DNA from: Gemmatimonadaceae bacterium
Lineage (GTDB): Bacteria; Gemmatimonadota; Gemmatimonadetes; Gemmatimonadales; Gemmatimonadaceae
Length of the DNA: 64,000 nt
Assembly: GCA_013813715.1 (NCBI GenBank)
Contig: JACCRF010000041.1
Span: 186,001-250,000, forward strand
Reading direction: 5' to 3'
Part shown: positions 34,646 to 43,483 of the stretch, piece by piece
How the letters are laid out: every line of letters begins with the position of its first letter
How positions within the stretch are numbered: position 1 is the first letter of the stretch
The notes under the pieces: model-generated
The model's database searches: none
Told to the model about the DNA's origin: nothing
What the model saw: only the letters and a program-made list of their open reading frames with translations
Program-made: the position numbers and the translations under genes

Positions 34646-35833
34646 ATGACACCGACACAACACAGCGGGCGCTTCGGCGCCTTCGGGGGCCGATACGTTC
34701 CCGAGACATTGATACCGGCCCTCGATGAGCTCGACGCTGCCTTCGACAGCGCTATGGCTGACGTCGCGTTTCTCGCCGAAGTGGACACAATGCTGTCGAC
34801 GTATGTCGGCCGCCCGTCACCACTTAGCACGGCGCCACGTTTCTCGGCGGCGGTCGGCGCCGAGGTGTTTCTCAAACGCGAGGATCTCAATCACACCGGC
34901 GCGCACAAGATCAACAACACCGTTGGCCAGGTGTTCCTTGCGATGCGGATGGGCAAGCGCCGGATCGTGGCGGAGACGGGCGCGGGGCAGCACGGTGTCG
35001 CGACGGCGACGGTGTGCGCGCGCTTCGGCCTCGACTGCGTAGTCTACATGGGCGAGGAGGACATCCGCCGGCAGTCTCTGAACGTGCGGCGGATGAAGCT
35101 CATGGGAGCGGAGGTCGTCCCTGTAGGCTCCGGCACACGCACGCTGAAGGACGCTACGAGCGAAGCGATTCGCGACTGGGTGACCAATGTGGATAGCAGC
35201 TACTACCTGATTGGGTCGGTCGTGGGGCCCGCGCCGTATCCACGAATGGTTCGCGAGTTCCAGTCGGTGATCGGTCGCGAGGCAAGAGACCAGATGCTTG
35301 CCGCCGCGGGACGCCTGCCCAGTACCGTCGTAGCCTGTGTCGGCGGCGGATCCAATGCCATGGGGATCTTTCATCCGTTCGAGGCCGACCCCGACGTAGA
35401 GCTGGTGGGCATCGAAGCAGCGGGGCACGGTCTCGAATCGGGCGAGCATTCGGCGTCACTTCTCAAGGGGCGTCCCGGGATTCTGCACGGGACGCTCAGC
35501 TACTTGCTCCAGGATGATGCAGGTCAGATACACCCCGCGCACTCCATCTCGGCGGGGCTCGACTATCCTGGTGTCGGTCCGGAGCATGCCCATCTGCGCG
35601 ACACAGGGCGGGCGAAGTACTTCGCGGTCACCGATCAGGGCGCCCTTCGCGGCTTCTCGATGCTCAGCCGTCTCGAGGGAATCATCCCAGCGCTCGAAAC
35701 GTCGCACGCCATAACCTGGGTTGCCGACAACGCGAGCCGCTGGAGCGCCGCGGACGCCGTGCTCATCTGCATCAGTGGCCGGGGCGACAAGGACATGGAG
35801 CAGGTGACTGACCTCGGGATTGGACGCAAGTGA
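34646..35833 (+). CDS. trpB: Tryptophan synthase beta chain
   Basis: PLP enzyme that condenses indole with serine. The product is about 395 residues and matches the TrpB1 type: [15 protein letters not shown] at the N terminus, the PLP-lysine in [24 protein letters not shown], the phosphate-binding [10 protein letters not shown], and the C-terminal [12 protein letters not shown]. The ATG at 34646 gives the family start; a TTG three codons earlier is also in frame. The stop TGA is followed in the same frame by an HD-GYP-like remnant before trpA, which is unusual because trpB and trpA normally abut. Confidence 0.96.
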   Translation: MTPTQHSGRFGAFGGRYVPETLIPALDELDAAFDSAMADVAFLAEVDTMLSTYVGRPSPLSTAPRFSAAVGAEVFLKREDLNHTGAHKINNTVGQVFLAMRMGKRRIVAETGAGQHGVATATVCARFGLDCVVYMGEEDIRRQSLNVRRMKLMGAEVVPVGSGTRTLKDATSEAIRDWVTNVDSSYYLIGSVVGPAPYPRMVREFQSVIGREARDQMLAAAGRLPSTVVACVGGGSNAMGIFHPFEADPDVELVGIEAAGHGLESGEHSASLLKGRPGILHGTLSYLLQDDAGQIHPAHSISAGLDYPGVGPEHAHLRDTGRAKYFAVTDQGALRGFSMLSRLEGIIPALETSHAITWVADNASRWSAADAVLICISGRGDKDMEQVTDLGIGRK

Positions 35834-36361
35834 TCGAGCGTTGCGCTGCGCGAAGCAGATGTCTCGTATCGCGCGATGACAATTTCGTACGAGCACCACA
35901 TGCGGGGCGATCTGAGCGCCTATCCGAAGGTGATCCGTCTGCGGTCGATGAGCATGACGAGCAGAATCGTGGCAGTCGCCGACGGCTACGATGCGGCGAC
36001 TTCGCGGCGCGTACCAGACGACGCCGTACCTTCCTCGGCGGTTCGCCAGGAAATGCGCGACAATTCTGCGCGAGGCATGAACCCCGTAGTGGTCAAGGCG
36101 TTCATCGGCATCTATCCGGTGGGAACGCGGGTGGTCCTCGATACGTTCGAGCTTGCTGTCGTCTTCGCGGCGAATACGTGTCTCGACGCGCTGTCGCGAC
36201 CGACCGTCAGGATCGTCAGCGACCCGCAGGGCACCATGCTGCGCCCTGCACCCGAAGTTGACCTTGCGGTGCCGGACGCCAACGGCGAGTATCCTCGCAC
36301 GATCATCAAGACGGCCGACCCTGAGAGATATGGCATCAACGTTGGCGACTATTTCGTCTGA
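35834..36361 (+). pseudogene. 5'-truncated HD-GYP phosphodiesterase remnant between trpB and trpA
   Basis: An open frame of about 175 codons follows the trpB stop in the same frame; the first ATG is at 35876. Its product reads like the second half of an HD-GYP c-di-GMP phosphodiesterase: ISYEHHMRGDLSAYPKV (HH intact, GYP changed to AYP), SRIVAVADGYDAATSRRV, PVVVKAFIGIYPVGTRVVLD and a C-terminal AVVFAANTC...RPTVRIV region. The N-terminal half with the HD metal pair and any sensor is missing and nothing like it lies upstream. The 3' end overlaps trpA by 32 bases. I infer a decayed or domesticated fragment rather than a working enzyme; the intact frame leaves open that a small protein is still made. 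Confidence 0.6.
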
Positions 36362-37133
36362 CAGAATCGACTCGAGATTCGACTCGCTGAAGGGTGCCGG
36401 CCGCAAAGCGCTCGTTTGTTACATCACCGCGGGGTTTCCCGACACGCGAGGCACGCTCGAGCTCATGTCCGGGCTCGAGGCCGAGGGCGCCGACGTGATC
36501 GAAGTCGGAGTGCCATTCTCGGATCCGATCGCCGACGGGCCCATCATTCAGGCGAGCTCGCAGCGGGCACTCGCAGGCGGGATGACGCTCGACAAGTCGC
36601 TGGAGCTCGTTACGCGAGCGCGGCTTGCGGTGCCCGTCGTGTTGTTCACCTATCTCAACCCGCTGCTGTCGGCAGGCGTCGACGTGCTCGAACGTGCGGG
36701 AAACGCCGGGGTCGACGGCGTACTCGTCAGCGACCTTCCCCTCGGCGCTGATCCCGAGCGCGAGGATTGGCTCGCCGGCAGCGGCCTCGCGTTCATCAGA
36801 CTGGTTGCTCCGACTACACCGTCCGATCGGATGAGCGAGATCGCTCGTACCGGATCGGGGTTCGTGTATCTCATCAGCCGCCTCGGCGTGACGGGGGTTC
36901 AGTCAGATCTACCCACACAGCTTCCCGAAACGGCGGCACGTCTCCGCGCGGCGACCTCATTGCCGATCTGCATCGGTTTCGGGGTGGCCGAGCCACACCA
37001 GGCGCGGTCAGCCGCCGGGATCGCGGACGGAGTCGTGGTGGGAAGCGCGCTCGTGCGAGCGGCTGGAGAAAGCGTCGCCTCAGCGTTGCGGCTGGCGCGG
37101 TCGCTGCGCGCGGCGCTGGACGATGCGACGTGA
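36330..37133 (+). CDS. trpA: Tryptophan synthase alpha chain
   Basis: Cleaves indole-3-glycerol phosphate to indole for TrpB. The 267-residue barrel has ALVCYITAGFPDTRGT, the catalytic Glu and Asp in DVIEVGVPFSDPIADGP, VVLFTYLNPLL, GVDGVLVSDLP, and SRLGVTGVQ. The ATG at 36330 follows a GAGAG stretch and begins inside the preceding HD-GYP remnant. It overlaps folB by one base (TGATG), which joins the tryptophan and folate genes into one transcriptional unit. Confidence 0.96.
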   Translation: MASTLATISSDRIDSRFDSLKGAGRKALVCYITAGFPDTRGTLELMSGLEAEGADVIEVGVPFSDPIADGPIIQASSQRALAGGMTLDKSLELVTRARLAVPVVLFTYLNPLLSAGVDVLERAGNAGVDGVLVSDLPLGADPEREDWLAGSGLAFIRLVAPTTPSDRMSEIARTGSGFVYLISRLGVTGVQSDLPTQLPETAARLRAATSLPICIGFGVAEPHQARSAAGIADGVVVGSALVRAAGESVASALRLARSLRAALDDAT

Positions 37134-37492
37134 TGCTGACGCACAGGGTGACCTTGCAGTCGATGCGCTTCCACACGCACATCGGAGTGCTTCCGCACGA
37201 AGCGGAGATTGCGCAGTCAATCGAAGTCGACGTGTCCGTGTGGGTATCCCGCGAGGAATCGGCGGAGGGATCGGAGGGCGTAGTAGACTACCGGAACCTC
37301 TACTCGCTGGTGGCGGCGACTGTGACTGACGGCCATATCAGGTATCTCGAGGACCTCGTGGAGCGTCTCGCCGAAAAGGCGCTGGCAATCGCAGGCGTGG
37401 AGCGAGTTCTGGTGGCGGCGCGAAAGCCCCACGTCGCCTTGCCCGGCCCGCTCGCGCACGCCGAGGTCAGTCTCGAGAGAAGGCGCGGATGA
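37133..37492 (+). CDS. folB: Dihydroneopterin aldolase
   Basis: Folate pathway enzyme that converts dihydroneopterin to 6-hydroxymethyl-dihydropterin and glycolaldehyde. The 119-residue product shows the family start LQSMRFHTHIGVLPHEAEIAQ with the catalytic Glu/Tyr region, VVDYRNLYSLV, and the C-terminal ARKPHVALPGPLAHAEV with the conserved Lys-Pro. It is bracketed by a TGATG junction with trpA and an ATGA junction with folK. Confidence 0.93.
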   Translation: MLTHRVTLQSMRFHTHIGVLPHEAEIAQSIEVDVSVWVSREESAEGSEGVVDYRNLYSLVAATVTDGHIRYLEDLVERLAEKALAIAGVERVLVAARKPHVALPGPLAHAEVSLERRRG

Positions 37493-37905
37493 CTGACGTG
37501 GCGTACGTCGCGTTGGGATCAAACCTGGGAAATCGGGAGCGGGCGCTGGACCGGGCGCGCACGGCGATAGCTGCGATTCGGGATACGGTGATCACGGCGG
37601 AGACGCCCATCGAGGAGACCGAGCCGATCGGCCCGCAGCCGCAGGGCCGGTACCTGAACCAGATGATCGCTGTCACCACCGGTCTTCCGCCGCATACGCT
37701 CCTCGCGGCGTTGCACAGGATTGAGCGCGCAGCCGGACGGGCGCGCGCGTCGCGGTGGGGCCCCCGCACGCTCGACCTCGACATCGTGATGATCGAGGGA
37801 CAGAACATCTCCGACGACTCGCTCAACGTACCGCATCCGGAGCTGAACAATCGCGATTTCTGGCAGCGCCAACTTGCACTGTTGAGAGGAAGCGTCGATG
37901 GCTGA
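37489..37905 (+). CDS. folK: 2-amino-4-hydroxy-6-hydroxymethyldihydropteridine diphosphokinase
   Basis: HPPK: transfers pyrophosphate from ATP to the pterin alcohol. The 138-residue product has YVALGSNLGNRERAL, NQMIAVTTGL, and the signature RWGPRTLDLDIVMI with the two Mg-binding Asp residues, then LNVPHPELNNRDF. The N terminus starts at the ATGA overlap with folB. Its last codons overlap panB by 8 bases. folP is not adjacent. Confidence 0.94.
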   Translation: MTDVAYVALGSNLGNRERALDRARTAIAAIRDTVITAETPIEETEPIGPQPQGRYLNQMIAVTTGLPPHTLLAALHRIERAAGRARASRWGPRTLDLDIVMIEGQNISDDSLNVPHPELNNRDFWQRQLALLRGSVDG

Positions 37906-38716
37906 AGAAGTAACCGGTCCACGCAAGGTCGGGCTACGCGACATCGCGCGAATGAAGCGTGATGGACAAAAGCTCGTCGTGGTCACCGCGTACGACGTTC
38001 TGTTCGCGCGACTCGTCGACGCGGCGGGGGTGGACGTCGTTCTCGTGGGCGACTCGCTTGGCAACGTCGTGGCGGGATTCGAGACGACCCTTCCGGTGAC
38101 GGTTGAGCAGATGATCTACCACGCGCAGGCGGTACGACGGGGAGTGAAACGCGCACTGCTGGTGGTGGATATGCCGTTTCTGAGCTATCAGTCGAGCCGC
38201 GAGGCGGCGATTCTGAATTGCGGGCGTGTGCTGAAGGAAACGGAGGCCGATGCCGTCAAGGTCGAGGGCGGCGGCCCCGAGATGATCGACACCATCTCCG
38301 TTTTGACCCGGATCGGCATTCCGATCGTCGCCCACCTCGGCTTTACGCCGCAATCCGTGCGCACGATTGGGATGCGAGTACAGGGACGCGCCGCGGTCGA
38401 TGCGACCCGCATGGTCGAGCAGGCGAAGTCGCTGGAAGAGGCTGGAGCGTTCGCCCTTGTGCTCGAGCTCATTCCGGCGGAGCTCGCCGCTCGCATAACC
38501 GAAGCCGTGACGATTCCAACGATCGGCATCGGTGCGGGCCCCGGCTGCGACGGCCAGGTGCTCGTCCTCCCCGATCTGCTGGGATTGAACGACGGCTTCG
38601 CTCCGCGCTTCCTCAAACGCTACGCTGATCTCGCTACGGCTGTGCGCGAGGCCGTCGGCCGATTCGGCAACGAAGTCAGGTCGGGCGAGTATCCCGATGC
38701 CGAGCACAGCAACTGA
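37898..38716 (+). CDS. panB: 3-methyl-2-oxobutanoate hydroxymethyltransferase
   Basis: First step of pantothenate synthesis: methylene-THF plus ketoisovalerate gives ketopantoate. The 272-residue barrel contains VVVTAYDVLFARLVDAAG, the metal-binding VGDSLGNVVAGF, VVDMPFLSYQ, AVKVEGGG, HLGFTPQSVRTIG, and the catalytic Glu in LELIPAELAA followed by GIGAGPGCDGQVLV. It uses the folate cofactor whose synthesis genes lie directly upstream. panC begins two bases after its stop. Confidence 0.96.
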   Translation: MAEEVTGPRKVGLRDIARMKRDGQKLVVVTAYDVLFARLVDAAGVDVVLVGDSLGNVVAGFETTLPVTVEQMIYHAQAVRRGVKRALLVVDMPFLSYQSSREAAILNCGRVLKETEADAVKVEGGGPEMIDTISVLTRIGIPIVAHLGFTPQSVRTIGMRVQGRAAVDATRMVEQAKSLEEAGAFALVLELIPAELAARITEAVTIPTIGIGAGPGCDGQVLVLPDLLGLNDGFAPRFLKRYADLATAVREAVGRFGNEVRSGEYPDAEHSN

Positions 38717-38717
38717 A

Positions 38718-39572
38718 ATGATCGTCGTTCCGGCGATCGCGGAAATGCGCGACGCCATCGCGAGAGCGCGAGCTACGGGTGCGCGCGTCGGCTTCGTGCC
38801 GACGATGGGCGCCCTTCACGACGGACACCTGAGCCTCGTTCGCCGGGCGCGGACCGATGCTCAAGTCGTCGTGATGAGCATTTTTGTCAATCCGCTCCAG
38901 TTTGGCCCGGCGGAGGATCTGAGTCGGTATCCCCGTCCCGTCGCGAAGGATGACGGACTCGCGCGCGATGCCGGTGTGGATTTCCTCTTTCGGCCCGGCA
39001 CAGCCGAGATGTATTCCGAGGATCGCGCGATCACTGTGTCCGGCGGCGATCTGGCAAGTCGGTGGGAAGGGGAAGTGCGTCCCGGGCATTTCGAGGGTGT
39101 GTTGACGGTCGTGGCAAAGCTGTTCAACATCGTTCAGCCCGATTTCGCGGTGTTCGGGCAAAAGGATCTTCAGCAGTCGGCTCTTGTCAAGGCGATGGTG
39201 CGAGACCTCGACATGCCCCTCGAGATTGTCCTTGCACCGATCGTCCGCGAGCACGACGGCCTCGCGATTTCAAGCCGGAACAGATATCTCGCGGCCGCCG
39301 ACCGCAATCGCGCCATCCTGTTGCACGAGTCTCTTGCTGCCGCGAAGGTTGCATTCGATGGCGGCGAGAGGAATGCGCGGGCGCTCGAGACTATCGGGCG
39401 ACAGGTTCTGGAGAGCGACGGAGTGTTGCATGCCGACTACTTCGCGATCGTCAACTCCGCCACCTTCGAGCCGGTGGAGACCGTCGCGTGGGGTGCGGCG
39501 GCTATCGTCGCTGCCCGCATCGGCACAACGCGACTCATCGACAACATGTCGTTCGGTGACGATGAAGGTTGA
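38718..39572 (+). CDS. panC: Pantothenate synthetase
   Basis: Condenses pantoate with beta-alanine using ATP. The 284-residue product has the HIGH-like motif PTMGALHDGHLSLVR, SIFVNPLQFGPAEDL, VLTVVAKLFNIVQPD, FGQKDLQQSALVKAMVRDL and the KMSKS-equivalent ISSRNRYL. The ATG at 38718 gives the normal start MIVVPAIAEMRDA; an ATG at 38697 would overlap panB and add seven residues. The final bases overlap the next gene by 11 bases. Confidence 0.95.
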   Translation: MIVVPAIAEMRDAIARARATGARVGFVPTMGALHDGHLSLVRRARTDAQVVVMSIFVNPLQFGPAEDLSRYPRPVAKDDGLARDAGVDFLFRPGTAEMYSEDRAITVSGGDLASRWEGEVRPGHFEGVLTVVAKLFNIVQPDFAVFGQKDLQQSALVKAMVRDLDMPLEIVLAPIVREHDGLAISSRNRYLAAADRNRAILLHESLAAAKVAFDGGERNARALETIGRQVLESDGVLHADYFAIVNSATFEPVETVAWGAAAIVAARIGTTRLIDNMSFGDDEG

Positions 39573-40104
39573 CTCGAATGGGCTTCCCGACTGGTCTCGG
39601 GTCGGCGCGAAACGACTGGCGCACATTGAACGAGTCACCTCACTTCTGCGGGCGTGGGCCGCCGCGATGCGACTCGACCCCGCTGAGGCGAAAGCGTGGA
39701 CCGACGCCGGCGCATGGCACGACTGCCTTCGCGATGCACCGGAGGGCGAGCTGAGACGGCTCACTGGCGATCAGTCGACGCCAGCGGAGCTTCTGCACGG
39801 CCCGGCCGCTGCCGCCCGGCTGGCCTCCGAAGGAGAGAACCGCGCCGGACTTCTCGATGCGATCCGCTTTCATACGGTTGGCTCGCCAAGCTGGGATCGA
39901 ACCGGTAAGGCGCTGTACATGGCCGACTACCTCGAGCCCGGACGAAAGTTCTCCCGCGAGGACCGGAATTTCCTCGCCGCGCAGGTCCCGAATTCCTTCG
40001 AAGCCGCGTTTCGCCAGGTCGTGCGCTTTCGCCTCGACTGGTCGGTGCGCGAGGGGAATCACATCTTTCCCGAGACCGTCGCGCTCTGGAATAGCCTCCG
40101 GTGA
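39562..40104 (+). CDS. YqeK-like HD-domain phosphohydrolase
   Basis: The 180-residue product is an HD-domain protein with ordered metal motifs: AHIERVTSLL (first His), GAWHDCLRD (HD pair), LLHGPAAAARL and the later AIRFHTVG and YMADYLEPGRKF. The last two are typical of YqeK, which splits diadenosine tetraphosphate symmetrically into two ADP. In many bacteria yqeK lies between nadD and rsfS; here nadD is absent and a LytR_C protein follows. The ATG at 39562 overlaps the end of panC and the stop overlaps the next GTG as GTGA. Function by similarity only. Confidence 0.8.
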   Translation: MKVDSNGLPDWSRVGAKRLAHIERVTSLLRAWAAAMRLDPAEAKAWTDAGAWHDCLRDAPEGELRRLTGDQSTPAELLHGPAAAARLASEGENRAGLLDAIRFHTVGSPSWDRTGKALYMADYLEPGRKFSREDRNFLAAQVPNSFEAAFRQVVRFRLDWSVREGNHIFPETVALWNSLR

Positions 40105-40529
40105 AAGCGGGCAGATGGATCATCCTCGCCCTCGTTCTCGGGGGCGGGGCGTACGGCGCAGCGAAATACAACGCGTTCAGAAGTCGGCCCTTTATTTCCG
40201 GCGCGGGAGAGAGCCCGACCGTCGCGGTACCCGCTGGGGTTCGGATCAAGGTCGAAGTGCTGAACGCAACGCATACGAAGGGTCTGGCGCGTCGTGCGAC
40301 AGCGTTTCTGCGAGACCGTGGGTTCGACGTCGTCGCAGTCGGCACGGCCCGCGAGCAGCGGTCGGCCACACTCGTATTGGACCGGTCGAATCATCCCGAG
40401 TGGGCGCAGCTCGTTGCGCAGTCGTTCCTGGCGCCCATGGAGCAGCGCCTCGACAGCTCACGCTACCTGGACGTCACCGTGCTGATCGGATCCGACTGGC
40501 GTCCGCCCGCGCTGCCTTTCTACCCTTAA
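40101..40529 (+). CDS. Membrane-anchored LytR C-terminal (LytR_C) domain protein
   Basis: The 142-residue product has one N-terminal membrane segment (residues 5-20, IILALVLGGGAYGA) and then a single LytR_C-type domain: RIKVEVLNATHTKGLARRA, TAFLRDRGFDVVAVG, and YLDVTVLIGSDW. LytR_C domains accompany cell-wall glycopolymer ligases and related envelope proteins; on its own it is probably a wall or envelope binding module. The catalytic LCP domain is absent. It starts with GTG overlapping the HD gene. Its 3' end overlaps convergent rlmN by 72 bp, so both genes share codons near their ends on opposite strands. Confidence 0.75.
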   Translation: MKAGRWIILALVLGGGAYGAAKYNAFRSRPFISGAGESPTVAVPAGVRIKVEVLNATHTKGLARRATAFLRDRGFDVVAVGTAREQRSATLVLDRSNHPEWAQLVAQSFLAPMEQRLDSSRYLDVTVLIGSDWRPPALPFYP

Positions 40530-41561
40530 CTGTCCACAAGCCGCCGCGATGTCCTTGCCGCGGCTCTTTCGTATCGCCACCTCGACTCCTTTCGCGCGGA
40601 TCACGCGCGCAAAGGCTGCAATCGCCTGCGGGCTGGTGGCGTTGAAGTTTCCGGCACCGCCTGCATGCAGCGGGATCAGGTTGACGAATGCCTTGCAGCG
40701 GCGCGCCAGCTCGACGAGCTGCGACGCATGCTCTGGGCGATCGTTCACCCCGCTCAACATGACGTACTCGAAGGTGACCCGGCGGTCGAAGACGCGCGCC
40801 GCCTCAATGACCTGGGCAAGCGGGTATTTCGCGTTGATAGGCATCAACGTGCGGCGTAGCGCGTCGCTCGGTGCGTGAATTGAGATCGCCAGGCGGAATT
40901 GCTCCTTCCGCTCACCGAGGGCCACGATGCCGGGCAGGATGCCGACCGTGGAGACGGTGATGTGCCGCGCGCCGATGCCGAATCCCTTTGCATCGTTCAA
41001 CACCGTGAGCGTCGGATCAACCGCTTTCCAATTCATCAGGGGCTCGCCCATCCCCATGAACACGATATTTGTCGGCTGCCTGCCGGTCAGCAGTGTCACC
41101 TCGCGCACCTGTCCGGCGATCTCGAACATCCGAAGGTTGCGCGAGAATCCCATCGTTCCGGTTGCACAGAAGGAGCACTGGAGAGCGCACCCGCCCTGAG
41201 AAGAGATGCAGAGCGTCAGTCGCGAACCTTCGGGAATCGCGACCGTCTCGATATGCTCTCCGTCGAAAAGACGGAAGAGAAACTTCTCGGTGCCGTCGGT
41301 TGAGAGCTGGCGCGCTTCCAACGTGAGTCGCGGAATCTCGAACTTCGCGGCGAGCAGTTCACGGAAGGATTTCGGCAACTCGTGCATGGCGGAGAAGTCC
41401 TCACGCGGAGCATGCCAGAGATGCTGAACCACCTGCGCCGCACGGAACGGTTTCTCGCCCGCTTCGATCGCGAATGCCCGAAGCTCCGCTTCGGCTTCCG
41501 CGGGAAGCATGTCGAGAAGATTCGTTCCTTTCCGCTGATCGTTTTGCTGGGGCCTGGTCAT
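40458..41561 (-). CDS. rlmN: Dual-specificity 23S rRNA/tRNA adenine C2-methyltransferase
   Basis: Radical-SAM enzyme that methylates A2503 of 23S rRNA and A37 of some tRNAs. The 367-residue product has an N-terminal helical domain, the radical-SAM cluster CALQCSFCATG (CX3CX2C), GMGEPLMNW, ISIHAPSDALRRTLMPIN and the C-terminal methyl-carrying Cys in AACGQLR. The ATG at 41561 follows AAGGAG at good spacing; a GTG seven codons upstream is less likely. About 24 residues after the conserved end run antisense into the LytR_C gene. It diverges from aspS with a 125-bp promoter gap. Confidence 0.95.
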   Translation of the reverse strand: MTRPQQNDQRKGTNLLDMLPAEAEAELRAFAIEAGEKPFRAAQVVQHLWHAPREDFSAMHELPKSFRELLAAKFEIPRLTLEARQLSTDGTEKFLFRLFDGEHIETVAIPEGSRLTLCISSQGGCALQCSFCATGTMGFSRNLRMFEIAGQVREVTLLTGRQPTNIVFMGMGEPLMNWKAVDPTLTVLNDAKGFGIGARHITVSTVGILPGIVALGERKEQFRLAISIHAPSDALRRTLMPINAKYPLAQVIEAARVFDRRVTFEYVMLSGVNDRPEHASQLVELARRCKAFVNLIPLHAGGAGNFNATSPQAIAAFARVIRAKGVEVAIRKSRGKDIAAACGQLRVERQRGRTPVGSDQHGDVQVA

Positions 41562-41686
41562 GAGCCCGGCTCCTTCCACCAAATGTATGCCACCACTAAG
41601 TTTAACCCGTTGCGACCTCCTCTTCGACCCAGTTTTCGGCCACTCTCCCGACCCTGCGCGCTACTCGGGGCGCGGCCGGTATCCCG

Positions 41687-43483
41687 GTGAACGAACCTGG
41701 CTCGTTCGGCACGACGCTTCGGCCGGGTGGCCTGGCAGGAGTGTTACGGGCGGCCGACGCCGGCAAGAACGTGCAGCTTGCCGGCTGGGTGCACCGCTCG
41801 CGGAATCTAGGCGGCCTGGTTTTCGTTGACCTGCGCGATCGAGCCGGGCTCCTTCAGGTGTCGTTCAATCCGGAATGGACGTCAGATGTGACAATGGCGG
41901 CCGCCAGTGCGCTCGGCCAGGAGTATGTCATTCGAGTCGGCGGTGAGATCGCGATGCGCCCCGCGGAAACCACCAACAGCGAGATGCCGACGGGTGATGT
42001 CGAGCTGCGGGCCACCGAGCTCACCATATTGTCGGCTGCAGAAACGCCGGCGATTCCAGTCGCGAGGGGCAAGAACGAGAATCTGCCGTCGGAGGATCTT
42101 CGCCTTCGACACCGCCATCTCGATCTGCGGCGGCCAGAGCTTCAACACAACATCATCCTGCGCCACCGTCTCCAGCAGGCGACGCGGCGGTACCTCGATG
42201 AACGCGGATTCCTCGAAATAGAAACGCCTATTCTCACAAAGCCCACGCCGGAGGGCGCGCGGGATTATCTCGTGCCGAGCCGGGTGCACCGCGGCGAGTT
42301 CTACGCGCTGCCGCAGTCGCCGCAGCTATACAAGCAGCTCCTGATGGTCTCGGGTTTCGACCGGTATTTTCAGATCGCGCGCTGCTTTCGTGACGAAGAC
42401 CTCCGCGCGGATCGCCAGCCCGAGTTCACGCAAATCGACATCGAAGCATCGTTCGTCACGCCCGAGGACATCATCGACCTCACTGAGGGAATGCTCGGTG
42501 CGCTTTTTCAGGAAGCGGGCATCTCGATTCCGGCGAAGTTCAGGCGGATGTCGTACGCGAATGCGATGGAGCGTTTTGGCAGCGATCGCCCCGACCTGCG
42601 GTTCGGCCTCGAGATCGTAGACGTGACGGACGCGTTCCGCGACGCCGATTTAGCGATTGCGAAATCCGCGATCGCCGCCGGCGGGCGCATCCGAGGCATC
42701 TGCATCCCCGGCGGCGCGGCGTTATCGCGCAAGCAGGTTGACGAGATTGAGCAGATCGCAAAGAGCGCGGGTGCGGGTGGGCTGCTCCGGGTGAAAAAGA
42801 CGGGCGGCAAACTCGACGGGCCGGCAGCCAGATTCCTCAGCGAATCGGGGGAGCGCCTGCTCCCGATCGGTGAAGGCGAGCTGTGCCTGCTCGTCGCCGC
42901 CACCGATGCGACCTCCAACCCGGCGCTCGACCGCGTTCGACAGGAAGTCGCGAAACGAATGGGACTCATCGCTGACGGTGCTGTCGAGATGTTGTGGGTA
43001 ACCGACTTTCCGCTCTTCGGCCGTGATGCGGTTTCCGGGGGACTCGCCGCTGTCCATCATCCCTTCACGTCACCCAGCCCGGACGACGTCGCGCGCTTCG
43101 ACTCCGAACCGGACGGCGTTCGAGCGCTCGCGTATGACGTGGTCATGAACGGAACGGAGCTCGGAGGCGGCAGCATTCGAATCCACGATCCGGCCTTGCA
43201 GCGCCGCGTGTTGAGCGCCCTCGGGATAAGCGATGACGAAGCACAATCACGATTCGGATTCCTGCTCGAGGCGTTGAACGCGGGCGCGCCGCCCCACGGC
43301 GGCATCGCGCTCGGCTTCGACCGCATCGTGATGCTCCTCGCGGGCGCGGCGTCACTCCGCGATGTGATCGCTTTCCCGAAGACGACGGCTGCGCGCGCGC
43401 TGTTCGAGGGCGCGCCATCGGCCGTTAACGCGGGTGACCTCGACGACCTACACCTGGAGCTTCGCTCTGCCAACAGTGACTGA
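41687..43483 (+). CDS. aspS: Aspartate--tRNA ligase
   Basis: Class II synthetase that charges tRNA-Asp. The 598-residue bacterial-type protein has the OB-fold anticodon domain (LAGWVHRSRNLGGLVFVDLRD), motif 1 region EIETPILTKPTPEGARDY, motif 2 FRDEDLRADRQPEFTQID, the GAD insertion (about 300-420) and motif 3 GIALGFDRIVMLL. The gene starts with GTG. Leu in RNLGG is the residue type found in the discriminating E. coli enzyme, but specificity for tRNA-Asp versus tRNA-Asn cannot be decided from this alone. It heads the aspS-phoH-ybeY-meaB-icmA run. Confidence 0.96.
   Translation: MNEPGSFGTTLRPGGLAGVLRAADAGKNVQLAGWVHRSRNLGGLVFVDLRDRAGLLQVSFNPEWTSDVTMAAASALGQEYVIRVGGEIAMRPAETTNSEMPTGDVELRATELTILSAAETPAIPVARGKNENLPSEDLRLRHRHLDLRRPELQHNIILRHRLQQATRRYLDERGFLEIETPILTKPTPEGARDYLVPSRVHRGEFYALPQSPQLYKQLLMVSGFDRYFQIARCFRDEDLRADRQPEFTQIDIEASFVTPEDIIDLTEGMLGALFQEAGISIPAKFRRMSYANAMERFGSDRPDLRFGLEIVDVTDAFRDADLAIAKSAIAAGGRIRGICIPGGAALSRKQVDEIEQIAKSAGAGGLLRVKKTGGKLDGPAARFLSESGERLLPIGEGELCLLVAATDATSNPALDRVRQEVAKRMGLIADGAVEMLWVTDFPLFGRDAVSGGLAAVHHPFTSPSPDDVARFDSEPDGVRALAYDVVMNGTELGGGSIRIHDPALQRRVLSALGISDDEAQSRFGFLLEALNAGAPPHGGIALGFDRIVMLLAGAASLRDVIAFPKTTAARALFEGAPSAVNAGDLDDLHLELRSANSD

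Noticed and set aside
41687-43483. Claim that AspRS is discriminating or non-discriminating
   Set aside because: One residue in the anticodon domain is suggestive but not decisive without knowing whether GatCAB and AsnRS are encoded.
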